Of a stretch of DNA of 64,000 nucleotides, positions 33,693 to 43,485 are shown piece by piece. The notes under the pieces are model-generated. The model did not search any database. It was not told where the DNA came from and saw only the letters and a program-made list of their open reading frames with translations. The stretch spans positions 1-64,000 of the forward strand of contig JAZSLS010000100.1 in assembly GCA_045535465.1 (NCBI GenBank), read 5' to 3'. This stretch comes from SIG636 sp045535465 (GTDB lineage: Bacteria > Bacillota > Clostridia > Oscillospirales > CAG-382). The position numbers and the translations under genes are program-made. Every line of letters begins with the position of its first letter. Positions within the stretch are counted from its first letter, which is position 1.

Positions 33693-35051
33693 ATGAACTA
33701 TACTCTAAAAGAAATAGCCCTAAAATGCGGCGGCATCCTTTGTGAAGGCAGCGACGAAAACAGAGCTTTTACTACCGTAAATTCCGACAGCCGTGCCATA
33801 AAAAGCAAAAGCACGCTTTTTGCCGCATTTTGCGGTGACAATTTTGACGGCCATCGTTTTGCGGCAGAGCTTTGTAAAGAGGGCGGTGCGATAATAGATA
33901 ACCCGGCATACGCTTGCCCCAATGCTATATTGGTAAAGGACGTAAAAAGCGCCCTTTACACCATAGCAAAACAGCATAGAGAGGAAAAGCTGCCCCATCT
34001 TAAGGTGCTTGCCATAACGGGCAGTGTCGGCAAAACCACCACCAAAAATATGGCGGCGCTGGTTATGGCATCCCATTACAAGGTATATAAAAGCGCAGGC
34101 AACCGTAACAGCCTTACGGGGCTTCCTATGGAGATACTTAACGTGCCCGAGGATACAGAGTGGGCGGTGCTTGAGGCGGGTATGAGCGACCCCGGCGAGA
34201 TAAGTAAAATATCAAAGCTTATAAAGCCCAAGGCGGCAATCATCACCAATATAGGTCACTCACACATCCTTGCCTTTGGTAGCAGAGAGGGTATATGCAA
34301 GGAAAAGCTGTCTATAACTGCGGCTATGGAAAAGCCTATACTTGTTATGCCGGATGAGCCTCTTCTTCTTTCTGCTTGCAAGGGTGCGGAGGGTTCGCTG
34401 TTCTGCTCCGTTACCGAAAACGGCTACGATGCATACGTTGAAAACGTTACCCAAACAGAGCATTCAACAAGCTTTACCGTGTGCTGCGAGGGAGTTGAAA
34501 CAAAGGTAACCATACCTGTTTTGGGTATACATAACGTACACAACGCTCTTCTTTGCTTCGTTTGCGGCATTAGGTTGGGCGTACCTGCAGATAAAGCGGC
34601 AAAAGCACTTGAAGGCTTTGCCGTAGAGGGCTTCCGTCAGAACATACGCAAAAGCGGAGGCGTTACCGTAATAGCCGACTGCTACAACGCCTCTCCCGAG
34701 TCAATGAAAGCAGCGCTTTCCGTCTTGGGTAAGGGAACGGGCACAAGAATAGCTGTCCTTGGTGATATGCTGGAGCTGGGAGAGCATTCCGCTTCGCTTC
34801 ACCGTTTTGTGGGCGAGGCTGCTGCAGATAATACCGATACCCTTATTTGCGTAGGCGACTTTGCTTGCCATATAGCAGAAGGCGCCTGTGCCAAGTGCTT
34901 TCCTGCAGAAAACATACGTCTTTACAAAAACGACGAATATATGGAGGCGGCAGAGCTTTTAAAGTCCATTGTCAAAGAGGGCGACACGGTGCTGTTTAAA
35001 GCCAGTAACCGTACAAATATACGAAAAGTATTGGAGTTGAGCGGTATATGA
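33693..35051 (+). CDS. murF: UDP-MurNAc-tripeptide:D-Ala-D-Ala ligase
   Basis: 452 residues from the ATG after AGAGAGATA; an earlier in-frame start lies inside the PBP gene. The ATP-binding motif is GSVGKTTTKNMAA, and the Mur-ligase C-terminal block DCYNASPESMKAALSVL is clear. It adds D-Ala-D-Ala to the UDP-linked precursor. It overlaps mraY by 4 bases. The preceding murE is missing from the cluster. Confidence 0.95.
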   Translation: MNYTLKEIALKCGGILCEGSDENRAFTTVNSDSRAIKSKSTLFAAFCGDNFDGHRFAAELCKEGGAIIDNPAYACPNAILVKDVKSALYTIAKQHREEKLPHLKVLAITGSVGKTTTKNMAALVMASHYKVYKSAGNRNSLTGLPMEILNVPEDTEWAVLEAGMSDPGEISKISKLIKPKAAIITNIGHSHILAFGSREGICKEKLSITAAMEKPILVMPDEPLLLSACKGAEGSLFCSVTENGYDAYVENVTQTEHSTSFTVCCEGVETKVTIPVLGIHNVHNALLCFVCGIRLGVPADKAAKALEGFAVEGFRQNIRKSGGVTVIADCYNASPESMKAALSVLGKGTGTRIAVLGDMLELGEHSASLHRFVGEAAADNTDTLICVGDFACHIAEGACAKCFPAENIRLYKNDEYMEAAELLKSIVKEGDTVLFKASNRTNIRKVLELSGI

Positions 35052-36064
35052 AACCGGTTTTGTTTGCGCTGATTATATCCTTTGCCGTAAGCTTTGCTTT
35101 ATATAAAATATTCATCCCGGTTTTACGTAAGGTAAAGCTGGGGCAAAAGATACTTGAAATAGGCCCAAGCTGGCATAAATGCAAGGAAGGCACTCCCACT
35201 ATGGGCGGCTTGTTCTTCATAATAGGTATGCTTGCCGCAGTATTTATCTGCGGTTGGAAATATATATCCGCCCCGCCTACGGTCGCTAACGTGCTGGGCG
35301 AAAGGGTAAAGGACTACCGTCTTATTATACATCTTGCCTTTGCTACGCTTACAGGGGCAATAGGCTTTATCGACGATTACGTAAAGCTTTTCAAAAAGCA
35401 AAACAAGGGGCTTAGTGCTTTTCAAAAGATGGTGCTTCTTTCTGCGGCATCCGTAGCCTATCTTTTGGTAATGAGGCATTTTGGCTATATTGATACCAGC
35501 GTAAATCTTCCGTTTATAAAAGGCCAAGTGGAGTTTGGTATCTTCTACTACGTTTTTGCCGTACTTCTTATTGTCTATATGATAAACTGTGCTAACCTTA
35601 CAGATGGTATAGACGGTCTTGCGGGAAGTATAGCAAGCATAATAATGACTATGTTCTTTATCTTCTCTTCTTTCTTGGGCAAGGATGATATGAGCATATT
35701 TACAGCGGCAGTAATAGGCGGCCTTATTGCTTTTCTTATATTCAATTTTAACCCCGCAAGTATATTTATGGGAGATACGGGCTCACTTTTTTTAGGCTGC
35801 ACCACGGTGCTTATGGCTTTTTGGACCAATGCGTCGGTGCTTATAGTATTAATCGGGCTTGTATATTTTATCGAGGGCATATCCGTTATGCTTCAGGTAT
35901 TCTACTATAAACGAACAAAAAAACGTCTATTCAAAATGGCGCCTATCCACCACCACTTTGAAATGAGCGGTTGGTCGGAGTGGAAGATAGTTTCCGTGTT
36001 CAGTGCGGTAACGGTTGTGTGCTGCGCTGCCGCATATCTGTTGTTAGCTTTGTATATTAACTAA
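35048..36064 (+). CDS. mraY: Phospho-MurNAc-pentapeptide transferase
   Basis: 338 residues, ten transmembrane helices. The catalytic motifs FIDDYVKL, NLTDGIDGLAG and PIHHHFEMSGWSE are intact. It makes lipid I on the inner face of the membrane. murD, which usually follows, is absent, and ftsW comes next after 28 bases. Confidence 0.97.
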   Translation: MKPVLFALIISFAVSFALYKIFIPVLRKVKLGQKILEIGPSWHKCKEGTPTMGGLFFIIGMLAAVFICGWKYISAPPTVANVLGERVKDYRLIIHLAFATLTGAIGFIDDYVKLFKKQNKGLSAFQKMVLLSAASVAYLLVMRHFGYIDTSVNLPFIKGQVEFGIFYYVFAVLLIVYMINCANLTDGIDGLAGSIASIIMTMFFIFSSFLGKDDMSIFTAAVIGGLIAFLIFNFNPASIFMGDTGSLFLGCTTVLMAFWTNASVLIVLIGLVYFIEGISVMLQVFYYKRTKKRLFKMAPIHHHFEMSGWSEWKIVSVFSAVTVVCCAAAYLLLALYIN

Positions 36065-36092
36065 TCCGATAACGCCAAGGAGGGAGCAATTT

Positions 36093-37337
36093 ATGACAAC
36101 TAAAATAAAAACAAAACGCCCTTCTAAGGCGCCTGAACAAAAGGAAGAAAAATCACTTCAAGCCGTAAAGCAAGCCGGCGCAGTACAACGTAAGGCCCCG
36201 CCAAAGCCGCGTGAAAGAAAGCTTACCCGTCTTAGAGGTCAGGTTGACCGCCCCTTTATGATACTTGTAATCATACTGGTTTGTATAGGCTCTGTAATGG
36301 TTTTCAGCACCAGCTACACCTACGCCGAGCTTAAGGGGCAGGATAGCTTTTATTATGCCAGAAGACAGGGCGCATACGTGCTTATGGGCATAGTGGCAAT
36401 GGCAATCGTTTCAAGACTGGCAGACTACCGTTGGCTTAAGCGCTTTACTTTTGCTATATTTATATTCGCTCTTGCCATAAACGTAGCAACGGCAATTCCC
36501 GGCATAGGCCTTGAAAAAAACGGTGCTCGCCGTTGGCTTAATATAGGTATAGACTTTCAGCCCTCAGAGGTTTTGAAGTTTGCCCTTATTCTTATGTGTG
36601 CCAAGCAGGCAAGCGACACGGCGGGAGAAATGAAAAAATTCCGTAAGGGCATTATTCCCTTTGTAGTAATTCTTGGTATGTGCGCCGTCCCCGTTATCCT
36701 GCAAAAGCATTTGTCCTGTACCATAATAATAACGACCATCACCTTTGCAATGATGTGGATGGGCGGTTCTCACGCAGGCTGGCTTATAGGCTCAGCCGTA
36801 GCAGGCGCAGGCGCATTGTGGGGCGTGCTTTCCAGCGAAAAAATGTCACACTCCATCGCAAGAATAAAGGTATGGCGTGACCCCTTTGCGGCTCTTTCCA
36901 CGGGCGGTTGGCAGCCTGCACAGTCCTTGTATGCCATATCAGCGGGAGGCTTTTGGGGGCTGGGGCTTGGTCAAAGCAACCAAAAGCACGGCTATCTGCC
37001 GGAGCCACATAACGACTACATTTTTGCAATTCTTTGTGAGGAGCTTGGTTATTTCGGAGCGCTGGTGGTAATTATCCTTTTCATAGCTCTTATATGGCGC
37101 GGTATGGTAATTGCAAAAAGAGCGCTTAACGTATATTCCGCACTGGTTGTTTCGGGCATTATGTGCTCCTTGGCTATTCACGTTTTGCTAAACATAGCGG
37201 TTGTAACCAATACCATCCCCAGTACAGGTATAGGCTTGCCCTTCTTCAGCTACGGCGGCACGTCCCTTTGTATATGGCTTGCAGAAATGGGCGTGGTGCT
37301 TTCCGTTTCCCGTTACTCATATCTTAAAGAGGAGTAA
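36093..37337 (+). CDS. ftsW: SEDS peptidoglycan glycosyltransferase FtsW
   Basis: 414 residues, SEDS family. A basic cytoplasmic tail of about 50 residues precedes ten transmembrane helices. The family blocks KNGARRWLNIG, FQPSEVLKFALI, PEPHNDYIFAILCEELG and GIGLPFFSYGGTS are clear. It polymerises lipid II together with the PBP encoded upstream. SpoVE, the sporulation paralogue, cannot be excluded by sequence alone. Confidence 0.93.
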   Translation: MTTKIKTKRPSKAPEQKEEKSLQAVKQAGAVQRKAPPKPRERKLTRLRGQVDRPFMILVIILVCIGSVMVFSTSYTYAELKGQDSFYYARRQGAYVLMGIVAMAIVSRLADYRWLKRFTFAIFIFALAINVATAIPGIGLEKNGARRWLNIGIDFQPSEVLKFALILMCAKQASDTAGEMKKFRKGIIPFVVILGMCAVPVILQKHLSCTIIITTITFAMMWMGGSHAGWLIGSAVAGAGALWGVLSSEKMSHSIARIKVWRDPFAALSTGGWQPAQSLYAISAGGFWGLGLGQSNQKHGYLPEPHNDYIFAILCEELGYFGALVVIILFIALIWRGMVIAKRALNVYSALVVSGIMCSLAIHVLLNIAVVTNTIPSTGIGLPFFSYGGTSLCIWLAEMGVVLSVSRYSYLKEE

Positions 37338-37343
37338 TATAAT

Positions 37344-38456
37344 ATGAAAGTTTTGTTTTCCTGCGGCGGCACGGGTGGACACATAAACCCCGCCATAGCC
37401 ATAGCAGATACCTTAAAACAAAGAGATAATTCCACAGGCGTTTTGTTCGTAGGCACAGAAAGGGGTATGGAGGGTACTCTTGTTCCCAAAAGCGGCTACG
37501 ATATAAAGTTTGTTAAGGTGCGCGGCTTTAAGCGCAAGCTTTCTCTTTCCAATATAGATGCGGCTATAAAGGCAATAACCTCGGTACATACCGCAAAAAA
37601 GATAATAAAGCAGTTTTCACCCGACGTTGTGGTTGGTACGGGCGGCTATGCAAGCTGGGCGGCAGTAAAGGCGGCGGCAAAGCTTGGTATACCCACCGTC
37701 ATCCACGAGCAAAACGCTTTTCCGGGCGTTACCACCAGGCGTCTTTCAAAGTTTGCATCTAAGGTTTGCATAAGCTTTGAGGAAAGCAAAAAGTATTTTG
37801 ACAGCGCCTATAACGATAAGATGATACTTACGGGCAATCCCGTAAAGCCCGAGATAAACCTAACGGATAGGGAAACCGCTCGCAAGGAGTTGGGGCTTGG
37901 CAACGAGGTATACGTAGTGTCCTTTGGCGGTAGTCTTGGTGCGGAAAAGGTAAACCGGTACGTTTTTGAAATGCTTCAGGGCTACGTTAAGGGTAATACT
38001 TCCATTCGTGCTTTACACGCAACGGGCAAGGGCGGTAACGAAAAATACGGTGCGCTTGCGGCGTCAACGGGTCTAAACAAAGCACCCAATATAAAAATAA
38101 GAGAATACATATACGATATGCACCGTCAGCTTGCGGCGGCGGATATAGTTATATGCCGTGCAGGTGCAATAACCATAGCGGAAAACTGCTGTATGGGCAA
38201 GGCGTGTATACTTATCCCTTCCCCCAACGTAACCGACGACCACCAATACAAAAACGCAAAGGTGTTGGCAGATGCAGGAGCTGCGCTTTTGCTTAAGGAG
38301 TCCGAAACCGACGGCAACGTGCTTATAAATGCGGTAAAAGCTTTGGTAGAGGATGAAAGCAAGCGTGCTAAGATGGGCAAAGCGGCAAGGACAATGGCAA
38401 AGCCCAACGCAACGGATACCATAGCGGATATAGTTATCAAGCAGGCAGGCAAATAA
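37344..38456 (+). CDS. murG: UDP-GlcNAc:lipid I N-acetylglucosaminyltransferase
   Basis: 370 residues, GT-B fold. The N-terminal GGTGGHINPAIAIA loop and the C-terminal CRAGAITIAENCCMGK donor-site region are diagnostic. It converts lipid I to lipid II. Only 6 bases separate it from ftsW. Confidence 0.97.
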   Translation: MKVLFSCGGTGGHINPAIAIADTLKQRDNSTGVLFVGTERGMEGTLVPKSGYDIKFVKVRGFKRKLSLSNIDAAIKAITSVHTAKKIIKQFSPDVVVGTGGYASWAAVKAAAKLGIPTVIHEQNAFPGVTTRRLSKFASKVCISFEESKKYFDSAYNDKMILTGNPVKPEINLTDRETARKELGLGNEVYVVSFGGSLGAEKVNRYVFEMLQGYVKGNTSIRALHATGKGGNEKYGALAASTGLNKAPNIKIREYIYDMHRQLAAADIVICRAGAITIAENCCMGKACILIPSPNVTDDHQYKNAKVLADAGAALLLKESETDGNVLINAVKALVEDESKRAKMGKAARTMAKPNATDTIADIVIKQAGK

Positions 38457-38472
38457 AACAAAGGAGAAGGAA

Positions 38473-39285
38473 ATGCAGGAGCAGAAAAGTCGTTTTAAAC
38501 GAAGAGCCATAAACATAGACCAGCTCAAGCAAAGGCAGCAATCAAAAATAATGCGTCGCCGTGCTTTTTACGTAGGTCTGTTTTTGGCGTTAAGCCTTAT
38601 ATTTACTGCTGTCTGCTTTCTTGTTTTTTTGAAAATAGAAACCGTTAAGATAGACGGCAAAACCTCCTACACCGAGGAGCAAATACTTGCGGCATTTGGA
38701 GTAGAGAAGGGCAAAAACCTTTATTCCTTTGCAGCGTCGGATTTGGAAAAGAAAATGGTGGAGGAGCTTCCGTATCTTAACGAGGTGGTAATAGAGCGCG
38801 ATTTGCCCTCTACGGTGGTTATACGTATAAAGGAAAAAGAACCCAATATGTACGTTGAGATAAAGGGCGACCGTTATCTTCTTACGGACAATATGCAAAT
38901 TCTTGAATACACAAACGACAGCTCTAAGCTGTACGGACTTTTAAGGGTAGATATGAACCCGGAAACCGTTTCACGCTGCATAGTAGGGGAAAAGCTTTCT
39001 TTTTCCGACGGCAGAACCGGTGATATCATAGCCAAAGCCTTTGCTGATATACGTGAATCGGGACTTGACGGCAGAGTGGATTATCTGGACGCCAATAACC
39101 GTTTTGGTATTTATTTAGGCGTGGACGGTAAATACAATATTTATATGGGGGATATAGAGGAATTTGACACAAAGCTTGCCTTCGCCATAGGTATAATGGA
39201 AAAGCTAAGCACTATTCCCGGTGACACTGCAGACGGAACAATAGACGTTTCCGAGATAAACAAGGGTGTTTTCAGCCCCTCGTAA
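38473..39285 (+). CDS. ftsQ: Cell division protein FtsQ/DivIB
   Basis: 270 residues: basic cytoplasmic N-terminus, one transmembrane helix (about 35-57), a POTRA domain (VKIDGKTSYTEEQILAAFG... to about residue 122) and a beta domain. It stabilises the FtsL/FtsB complex at the septum. The ribosome binding site AAAGGAGAAGG is strong. murB and murA, often beside divIB, are absent. Confidence 0.9.
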   Translation: MQEQKSRFKRRAINIDQLKQRQQSKIMRRRAFYVGLFLALSLIFTAVCFLVFLKIETVKIDGKTSYTEEQILAAFGVEKGKNLYSFAASDLEKKMVEELPYLNEVVIERDLPSTVVIRIKEKEPNMYVEIKGDRYLLTDNMQILEYTNDSSKLYGLLRVDMNPETVSRCIVGEKLSFSDGRTGDIIAKAFADIRESGLDGRVDYLDANNRFGIYLGVDGKYNIYMGDIEEFDTKLAFAIGIMEKLSTIPGDTADGTIDVSEINKGVFSPS

Positions 39286-39328
39286 GGCAAAAAAATTGAA
39301 AAAAGCTCTAAAAAAATAAAAAAAACAC

Positions 39329-39357
39329 TTGAAATTTATAAAAATTAATATTATAAT
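39329..39357 (+). promoter_or_regulatory. Promoter of ftsZ
   Basis: TTGAAA (39329-39334), 17 bases, TATAAT (39352-39357) in a very A+T-rich gap. It gives ftsZ a promoter separate from the cluster. Confidence 0.7.
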
Positions 39358-39409
39358 ATATAAGAATTATAATCGTCAAAATATACACGTACGCTTGGGA
39401 GGTACAAAA

Positions 39410-40504
39410 ATGGCTAAAGATTTAGGCGCACCCGTTGTTAAAATAAAGGTTGTCGGCGTTGGCGGCGGCGGCGGTAACGCTGTTAACCGTATGATCACCG
39501 TTGGCTGTAAGGATATTGAGTTTATAAATGTTAATACAGATATTTCCGCTTTGGAACGTTCCGCTACCCCTAATATCATCGCTATCGGTGATAGAATTAC
39601 CAAGGGCCGCGGCGCAGGCGCAAATCCTGACGTAGGTGAAAAGGCTGCTGAGGAAACTCTTGAACAAATTACCGATTCTATAAAGGATGCTGATATGGTA
39701 TTTGTAACCGCAGGTATGGGCGGCGGTACAGGTACAGGCGCAGCTCCTATCGTTGCTAAGGCTGCAAAGCAGCTTGGCATTCTTACCGTTGCAGTTGTTA
39801 CCAAGCCTTTCGCATTTGAAGGCGCTAAGAGAATGGCACAGGCTGAAGCGGGCATCGAAAAGCTTAAGGACAATGTTGACTCTCTTATTGTTATCCCCAA
39901 TGAAAGACTTAAGCTCCTTACCGATAAGAAAATTACCTTCCTTAATGCATTCCAGGAAGCAGACGAGGTTCTTAGAAAAGGCGTACAGAGCATATCTGAC
40001 CTTATCACTATGGACGGTCTTATTAACCTTGACTTTGCTGACGTTAGCACCGTAATGAGCAATGCAGGTCTTGCGCATATGGGCGTTGGTCACGCAAAGG
40101 GTAAGGAAAAGGCAGAGCAGGCAGCTAAGATGGCTATGTCCAGTCCTCTTCTTGAAACCAACATCAGCGGCGCTAAGGGTATTGTTGTTAACATCACAGC
40201 TTCCCTTGATATCGCTCTTGATGAGGTTAACGATGCTGTTGCATTGATTACCAACGAAGCACATCCCGACGCTAACATCATCTTCGGTGCTGCTTTCGAC
40301 CAGAGCCTTGAAGACGAAATGATAGTTACTCTTGTTGCTACCGGCTTTGACAGCGAAAAACGTGGTGACTATCGCAGTAAGCCTATGCCTGCGGCTGAAC
40401 CTGCAGCAAAGGCAGAAGCTCCTGCAGCTGAAAACGATGATATTGATGATATCATCAGTATGCTTAACAACAGCCGTAAGAGCAACAGCGGAGACAGATA
40501 TTAA
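39410..40504 (+). CDS. ftsZ: Cell division GTPase FtsZ
   Basis: 364 residues from the ATG behind GGGAGG; an in-frame extension to 39329 covers the promoter. The tubulin signature GGGTGTGAAP binds GTP, and NPDVGEKAAEE and NLDFADV supply the T-loops. The C-terminal linker is short and Ala/Glu/Pro-rich, ending in DDIISMLNN, the peptide that binds partners. ftsA, the usual upstream neighbour, is absent. Confidence 0.98.
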   Translation: MAKDLGAPVVKIKVVGVGGGGGNAVNRMITVGCKDIEFINVNTDISALERSATPNIIAIGDRITKGRGAGANPDVGEKAAEETLEQITDSIKDADMVFVTAGMGGGTGTGAAPIVAKAAKQLGILTVAVVTKPFAFEGAKRMAQAEAGIEKLKDNVDSLIVIPNERLKLLTDKKITFLNAFQEADEVLRKGVQSISDLITMDGLINLDFADVSTVMSNAGLAHMGVGHAKGKEKAEQAAKMAMSSPLLETNISGAKGIVVNITASLDIALDEVNDAVALITNEAHPDANIIFGAAFDQSLEDEMIVTLVATGFDSEKRGDYRSKPMPAAEPAAKAEAPAAENDDIDDIISMLNNSRKSNSGDRY

Positions 40505-40515
40505 TAAGTAAATTT

Positions 40516-40541
40516 AAAGGGTGTTGCACGCAACACCCTTT
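40516..40541 (+). terminator. Hairpin after ftsZ
   Basis: A perfect 11-bp stem AAAGGGTGTTG / CAACACCCTTT with loop CACG. It lacks a U-run and precedes a true terminator 5 bases on; it may protect the transcript's 3' end. Confidence 0.7.
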
Positions 40542-40545
40542 AATA

Positions 40546-40580
40546 GCGCTCTGTGATCTACACAGGGCGTTTTGTTTTTT
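40546..40580 (+). terminator. Intrinsic terminator of ftsZ
   Basis: Stem CGCTCTGTG / CACAGGGCG (one G-T pair), loop ATCTA, then TTTTGTTTTTT. Confidence 0.8.
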
Positions 40581-40598
40581 CTTGTAAACTTATTTTTG

Positions 40599-40627
40599 TT
40601 GACAAATAGAAGGAATTGTGAGATAAT
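40599..40627 (+). promoter_or_regulatory. Promoter of the LRR lipoprotein genes
   Basis: TTGACA (40599-40604), 17 bases, GATAAT (40622-40627), about 50 bases upstream of the first lipoprotein gene. Confidence 0.75.
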
Positions 40628-40682
40628 ATAACTTGAGTAAGAATTTAAAGCCCTATTTGTGTTTATTGAAAGGACAGTAAGG

Positions 40683-42368
40683 ATGCTTATAAATCAACGT
40701 TTAAGCCATATATTTAAACTCACCGTCGCAGCTTTTTTGCTTGGCAGTATATTACTTTTTGCTACTGCCTGCGGTGACGTAAAAGAGATGATTGATATTT
40801 TGGAGGGCGGAGAAGACTCCCACACGGTGCCCGAATCATCAGATGAGGCTTCTAAGGAAACAGAGGATGTTCCCACCGAACGGCCTTATACCGACGCAAG
40901 CTTTTTTGAAACCGCTCCTTACGGTGACGGTCTTGGCATAAAGAATTATACGGGCACAGATTCCTTTGTTAAAATCCCACCTATCATTGACGAAAAACCT
41001 GTTTTGCTGATAAACGCAGGCGCAATAAAGGACGTAAAGGGTGAGGACGGAAACCAAACGGTTACAATTACCGATGTAGTAGTTCCCAATACTGTGGAAC
41101 AGATAAGCTTTTCCGCTTTTTCCGAGTGTAAAAGCCTGCAAGCGCTCTCTTTGCCCTTTGCCGGCGGCAAGGCGGATAACTATAAATACATTGGTTATAT
41201 CTTTGGTGCGTATTCTACCGCCGCAAACGCTAAGGTGGTTCCCGAAACCTTGACAAGCGTACAGATAAACGGGGGCGAAATAGGGGACGAAGCCTTTTTG
41301 GGTTGTGAAACTCTTACAGAGGTTAAAATGTCGGGCGTTACTGCAGTAGGTAAAAAGGCGTTTAGCGGTTGCACTGTGCTTGATACCTTGATTATCCCCG
41401 ATACCGTTACCTCTATCGGAGACGGCGCTTTCGACGGTTGTGACTCTTTAAGGGTTATAAGTCTGCCTTTTCTCGGCAACGGCAGTGATAAGCTGTTCTT
41501 AGGTGCAACCTTTGGTGCGGAAAATTACGAGGGCAATTTGGAGTATGTTCCTTCCTCTCTTCGTTCCGTTACCGTCACTTGCCCCGAAAATATTCCCGAA
41601 GGTGCTTTTTACGAGTGCAATAAAATAACTGCTCTTACTATCAAAGCCAATTTAAAAACTGTTGGCGAAAAGGCCTTTTATCGTTGTAAAAAGCTTAAAA
41701 CCCTTACCGTCAATGCTGATGATTACAGCGGCATAAATACCCTTTCCCCTTATGCCTTTGCCTATTGCTCGGCTCTTGGGGAAATAAAGCTGGACGGCAG
41801 CATTACTCTCCTTCCCGAAGGCGTATTTTACGGTTGCACTGCTTTGCGTACCGTGCGCTTTGGCGAAACCGAAAACATTATGCCCTCCACCGTAACAAGC
41901 GTTGAAAAAAGCGCTTTTGCGTATTGCGAAAACCTTTTAAATATGGAGCTTTCCACCTCGCTCGTTGTTGTTGAGGAGCAGGTTTTTTACGGTTGCTCGT
42001 ACCTTCGCACCGTAAGCATTCCCGCAGGCGTTACCGAGATTAAAAAGGACGCCTTTAAGGGCTGCGGCACTCTTAAGACCCTTACCGTGGGGGACGGTCT
42101 TACTACAATAGGCAGCGGCGCTTTTTCCTACTGTTCGTCGCTTAACGGCGTGGTTTTGCCTGCCGGTGTTTCCGTTTTGGGCGACTATGCCTTTGCTTAC
42201 TGCAGCTCTCTTGCGGATTTAAGCATTAAATGTAACGATGCTACCATAGGCACAGGCGTGTTTAACGGCTGTACCTCCATCGTTGTTAGTGTAAAGCAGG
42301 ATAGTGGCACCTATTCCGCACTTATAGAAGCAGGGCTTGGCAACAGCAATCTTAAAGCTCCCGAATAA
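40683..42368 (+). CDS. BspA-type leucine-rich repeat lipoprotein
   Basis: 561 residues from the ATG; an in-frame GTG at 40659 is also possible. A lipoprotein signal peptide ends in the lipobox FATAC (Cys about 30), then an acidic Ser/Glu linker to about residue 65. The remainder is some fourteen LRR_5 repeats with the pattern I-x-x-x-A-F-x-x-C-x-x-L. Such surface proteins mediate adhesion or carbohydrate and host-protein binding in gut Clostridia and Bacteroidetes. The next gene is a shorter member of the same family. Confidence 0.9.
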   Translation: MLINQRLSHIFKLTVAAFLLGSILLFATACGDVKEMIDILEGGEDSHTVPESSDEASKETEDVPTERPYTDASFFETAPYGDGLGIKNYTGTDSFVKIPPIIDEKPVLLINAGAIKDVKGEDGNQTVTITDVVVPNTVEQISFSAFSECKSLQALSLPFAGGKADNYKYIGYIFGAYSTAANAKVVPETLTSVQINGGEIGDEAFLGCETLTEVKMSGVTAVGKKAFSGCTVLDTLIIPDTVTSIGDGAFDGCDSLRVISLPFLGNGSDKLFLGATFGAENYEGNLEYVPSSLRSVTVTCPENIPEGAFYECNKITALTIKANLKTVGEKAFYRCKKLKTLTVNADDYSGINTLSPYAFAYCSALGEIKLDGSITLLPEGVFYGCTALRTVRFGETENIMPSTVTSVEKSAFAYCENLLNMELSTSLVVVEEQVFYGCSYLRTVSIPAGVTEIKKDAFKGCGTLKTLTVGDGLTTIGSGAFSYCSSLNGVVLPAGVSVLGDYAFAYCSSLADLSIKCNDATIGTGVFNGCTSIVVSVKQDSGTYSALIEAGLGNSNLKAPE

Positions 42369-42379
42369 AGGAAAACCAT

Positions 42380-43423
42380 ATGAAAAAAACCTTATGCTTT
42401 ATAATAGTTTTAGCGCTTATCGTTTTGTCGGCCTGCGGCGGCTCTAATCAAAAGCCTACAGAAGACGAAAGCAAGGCGGAAAGTAACGTTCAAAGCGGCC
42501 GGGTGGACGAAAGCCTTGATGCTTCTGTGAACGATTACAGCGATTTTGATGAGGAAAGCGCCTTCCTGAGCGTTGATGAAAGCTCAGAAGAAAAGCTTGA
42601 AGTAATAACCAGCGGTGACTACGGCTATGTTTTGGTTAACACCGTTGCAATGATTTGCGCCTACAGCGGCACCGAAGCAGAGCTTGAATTGCCTTCCGAG
42701 CTGGACGGCTACACCGTTACGGCGATTATGGACGATGCTTTTTCGGGCAACGGCTCTCTTAAAAGGCTTAGTCTTTCCGACACGGTGGTAAACGTTAGCG
42801 AAGGTGCTTTTGCAGAGTGTACCGCTCTTGAGTACGTTTACGTAGGCAGCAGTGTTGCGGTTATGGACTCTGCGGCATTTGCAGGGTGCGTTTCTCTGAA
42901 GGAGATAGAGGTCTCTGCTTCCAATAAAAGCTTTTCTTCGGCAGAGGGCGTGCTGTATAATGGGGACAAGAGCGAGCTTATTCGTTGCCCTCAAGCTACC
43001 GAAGTGGAGGAGCTTGAAATAGCCGACACTGTACTTCTTATAAAAGCAAACGCCTTTGCCTCCTGCAAGGGGCTTAAGAAGGTGGTGCTTCCCGTCGGTT
43101 GTCAGCTTGAGGAAAAAGCCTTTTTTCACTGTATGGACCTTAGCGAGATAGAATTTGGCGAAGGCCTTGAGGCGATACCCGCAAAAAGCTTTTTCGGTTG
43201 TGTTATGTTGGAGGAAATAAACGTTCCTATGGGCGTAAAAATTATAGGCGACTACGCATTTTTCGGCTGCATCAGCGTTAAAAGTGCGGCTTTGCCCGAA
43301 ACTGTTGAGGAGATAGGAGAGCACGTTTTTAAATCCTGCTCGGCGCTTAAGGAGATAAAAGCCGAAGGCGAATACTGTAAAAGCTGGTACGCTGACCACG
43401 GCAAGAACTATATTAACACTTGA
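42380..43423 (+). CDS. BspA-type leucine-rich repeat lipoprotein, short
   Basis: 347 residues. Signal peptide with lipobox LSAC (Cys about 19), acidic linker to about residue 75, then about eight LRR_5 repeats. One stretch, FSSAEGVLYNGDKSELIRCP, is the 'unfolded repeat' variant seen in BspA proteins. It lies 11 bases after the first LRR gene and shares its transcript. Confidence 0.9.
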   Translation: MKKTLCFIIVLALIVLSACGGSNQKPTEDESKAESNVQSGRVDESLDASVNDYSDFDEESAFLSVDESSEEKLEVITSGDYGYVLVNTVAMICAYSGTEAELELPSELDGYTVTAIMDDAFSGNGSLKRLSLSDTVVNVSEGAFAECTALEYVYVGSSVAVMDSAAFAGCVSLKEIEVSASNKSFSSAEGVLYNGDKSELIRCPQATEVEELEIADTVLLIKANAFASCKGLKKVVLPVGCQLEEKAFFHCMDLSEIEFGEGLEAIPAKSFFGCVMLEEINVPMGVKIIGDYAFFGCISVKSAALPETVEEIGEHVFKSCSALKEIKAEGEYCKSWYADHGKNYINT

Positions 43424-43448
43424 TTTTAAGACCTTTTTGTGTTACAAT
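43420..43448 (+). promoter_or_regulatory. Promoter of thyX
   Basis: TTGATT (43420-43425), 17 bases, TACAAT (43443-43448). It begins at the stop codon of the LRR gene. Fifteen close-packed genes follow up to 58196. Confidence 0.7.
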
Positions 43449-43485
43449 AAACTATTAAGAACAGCAAAGAAAAGAGGGAATACTT

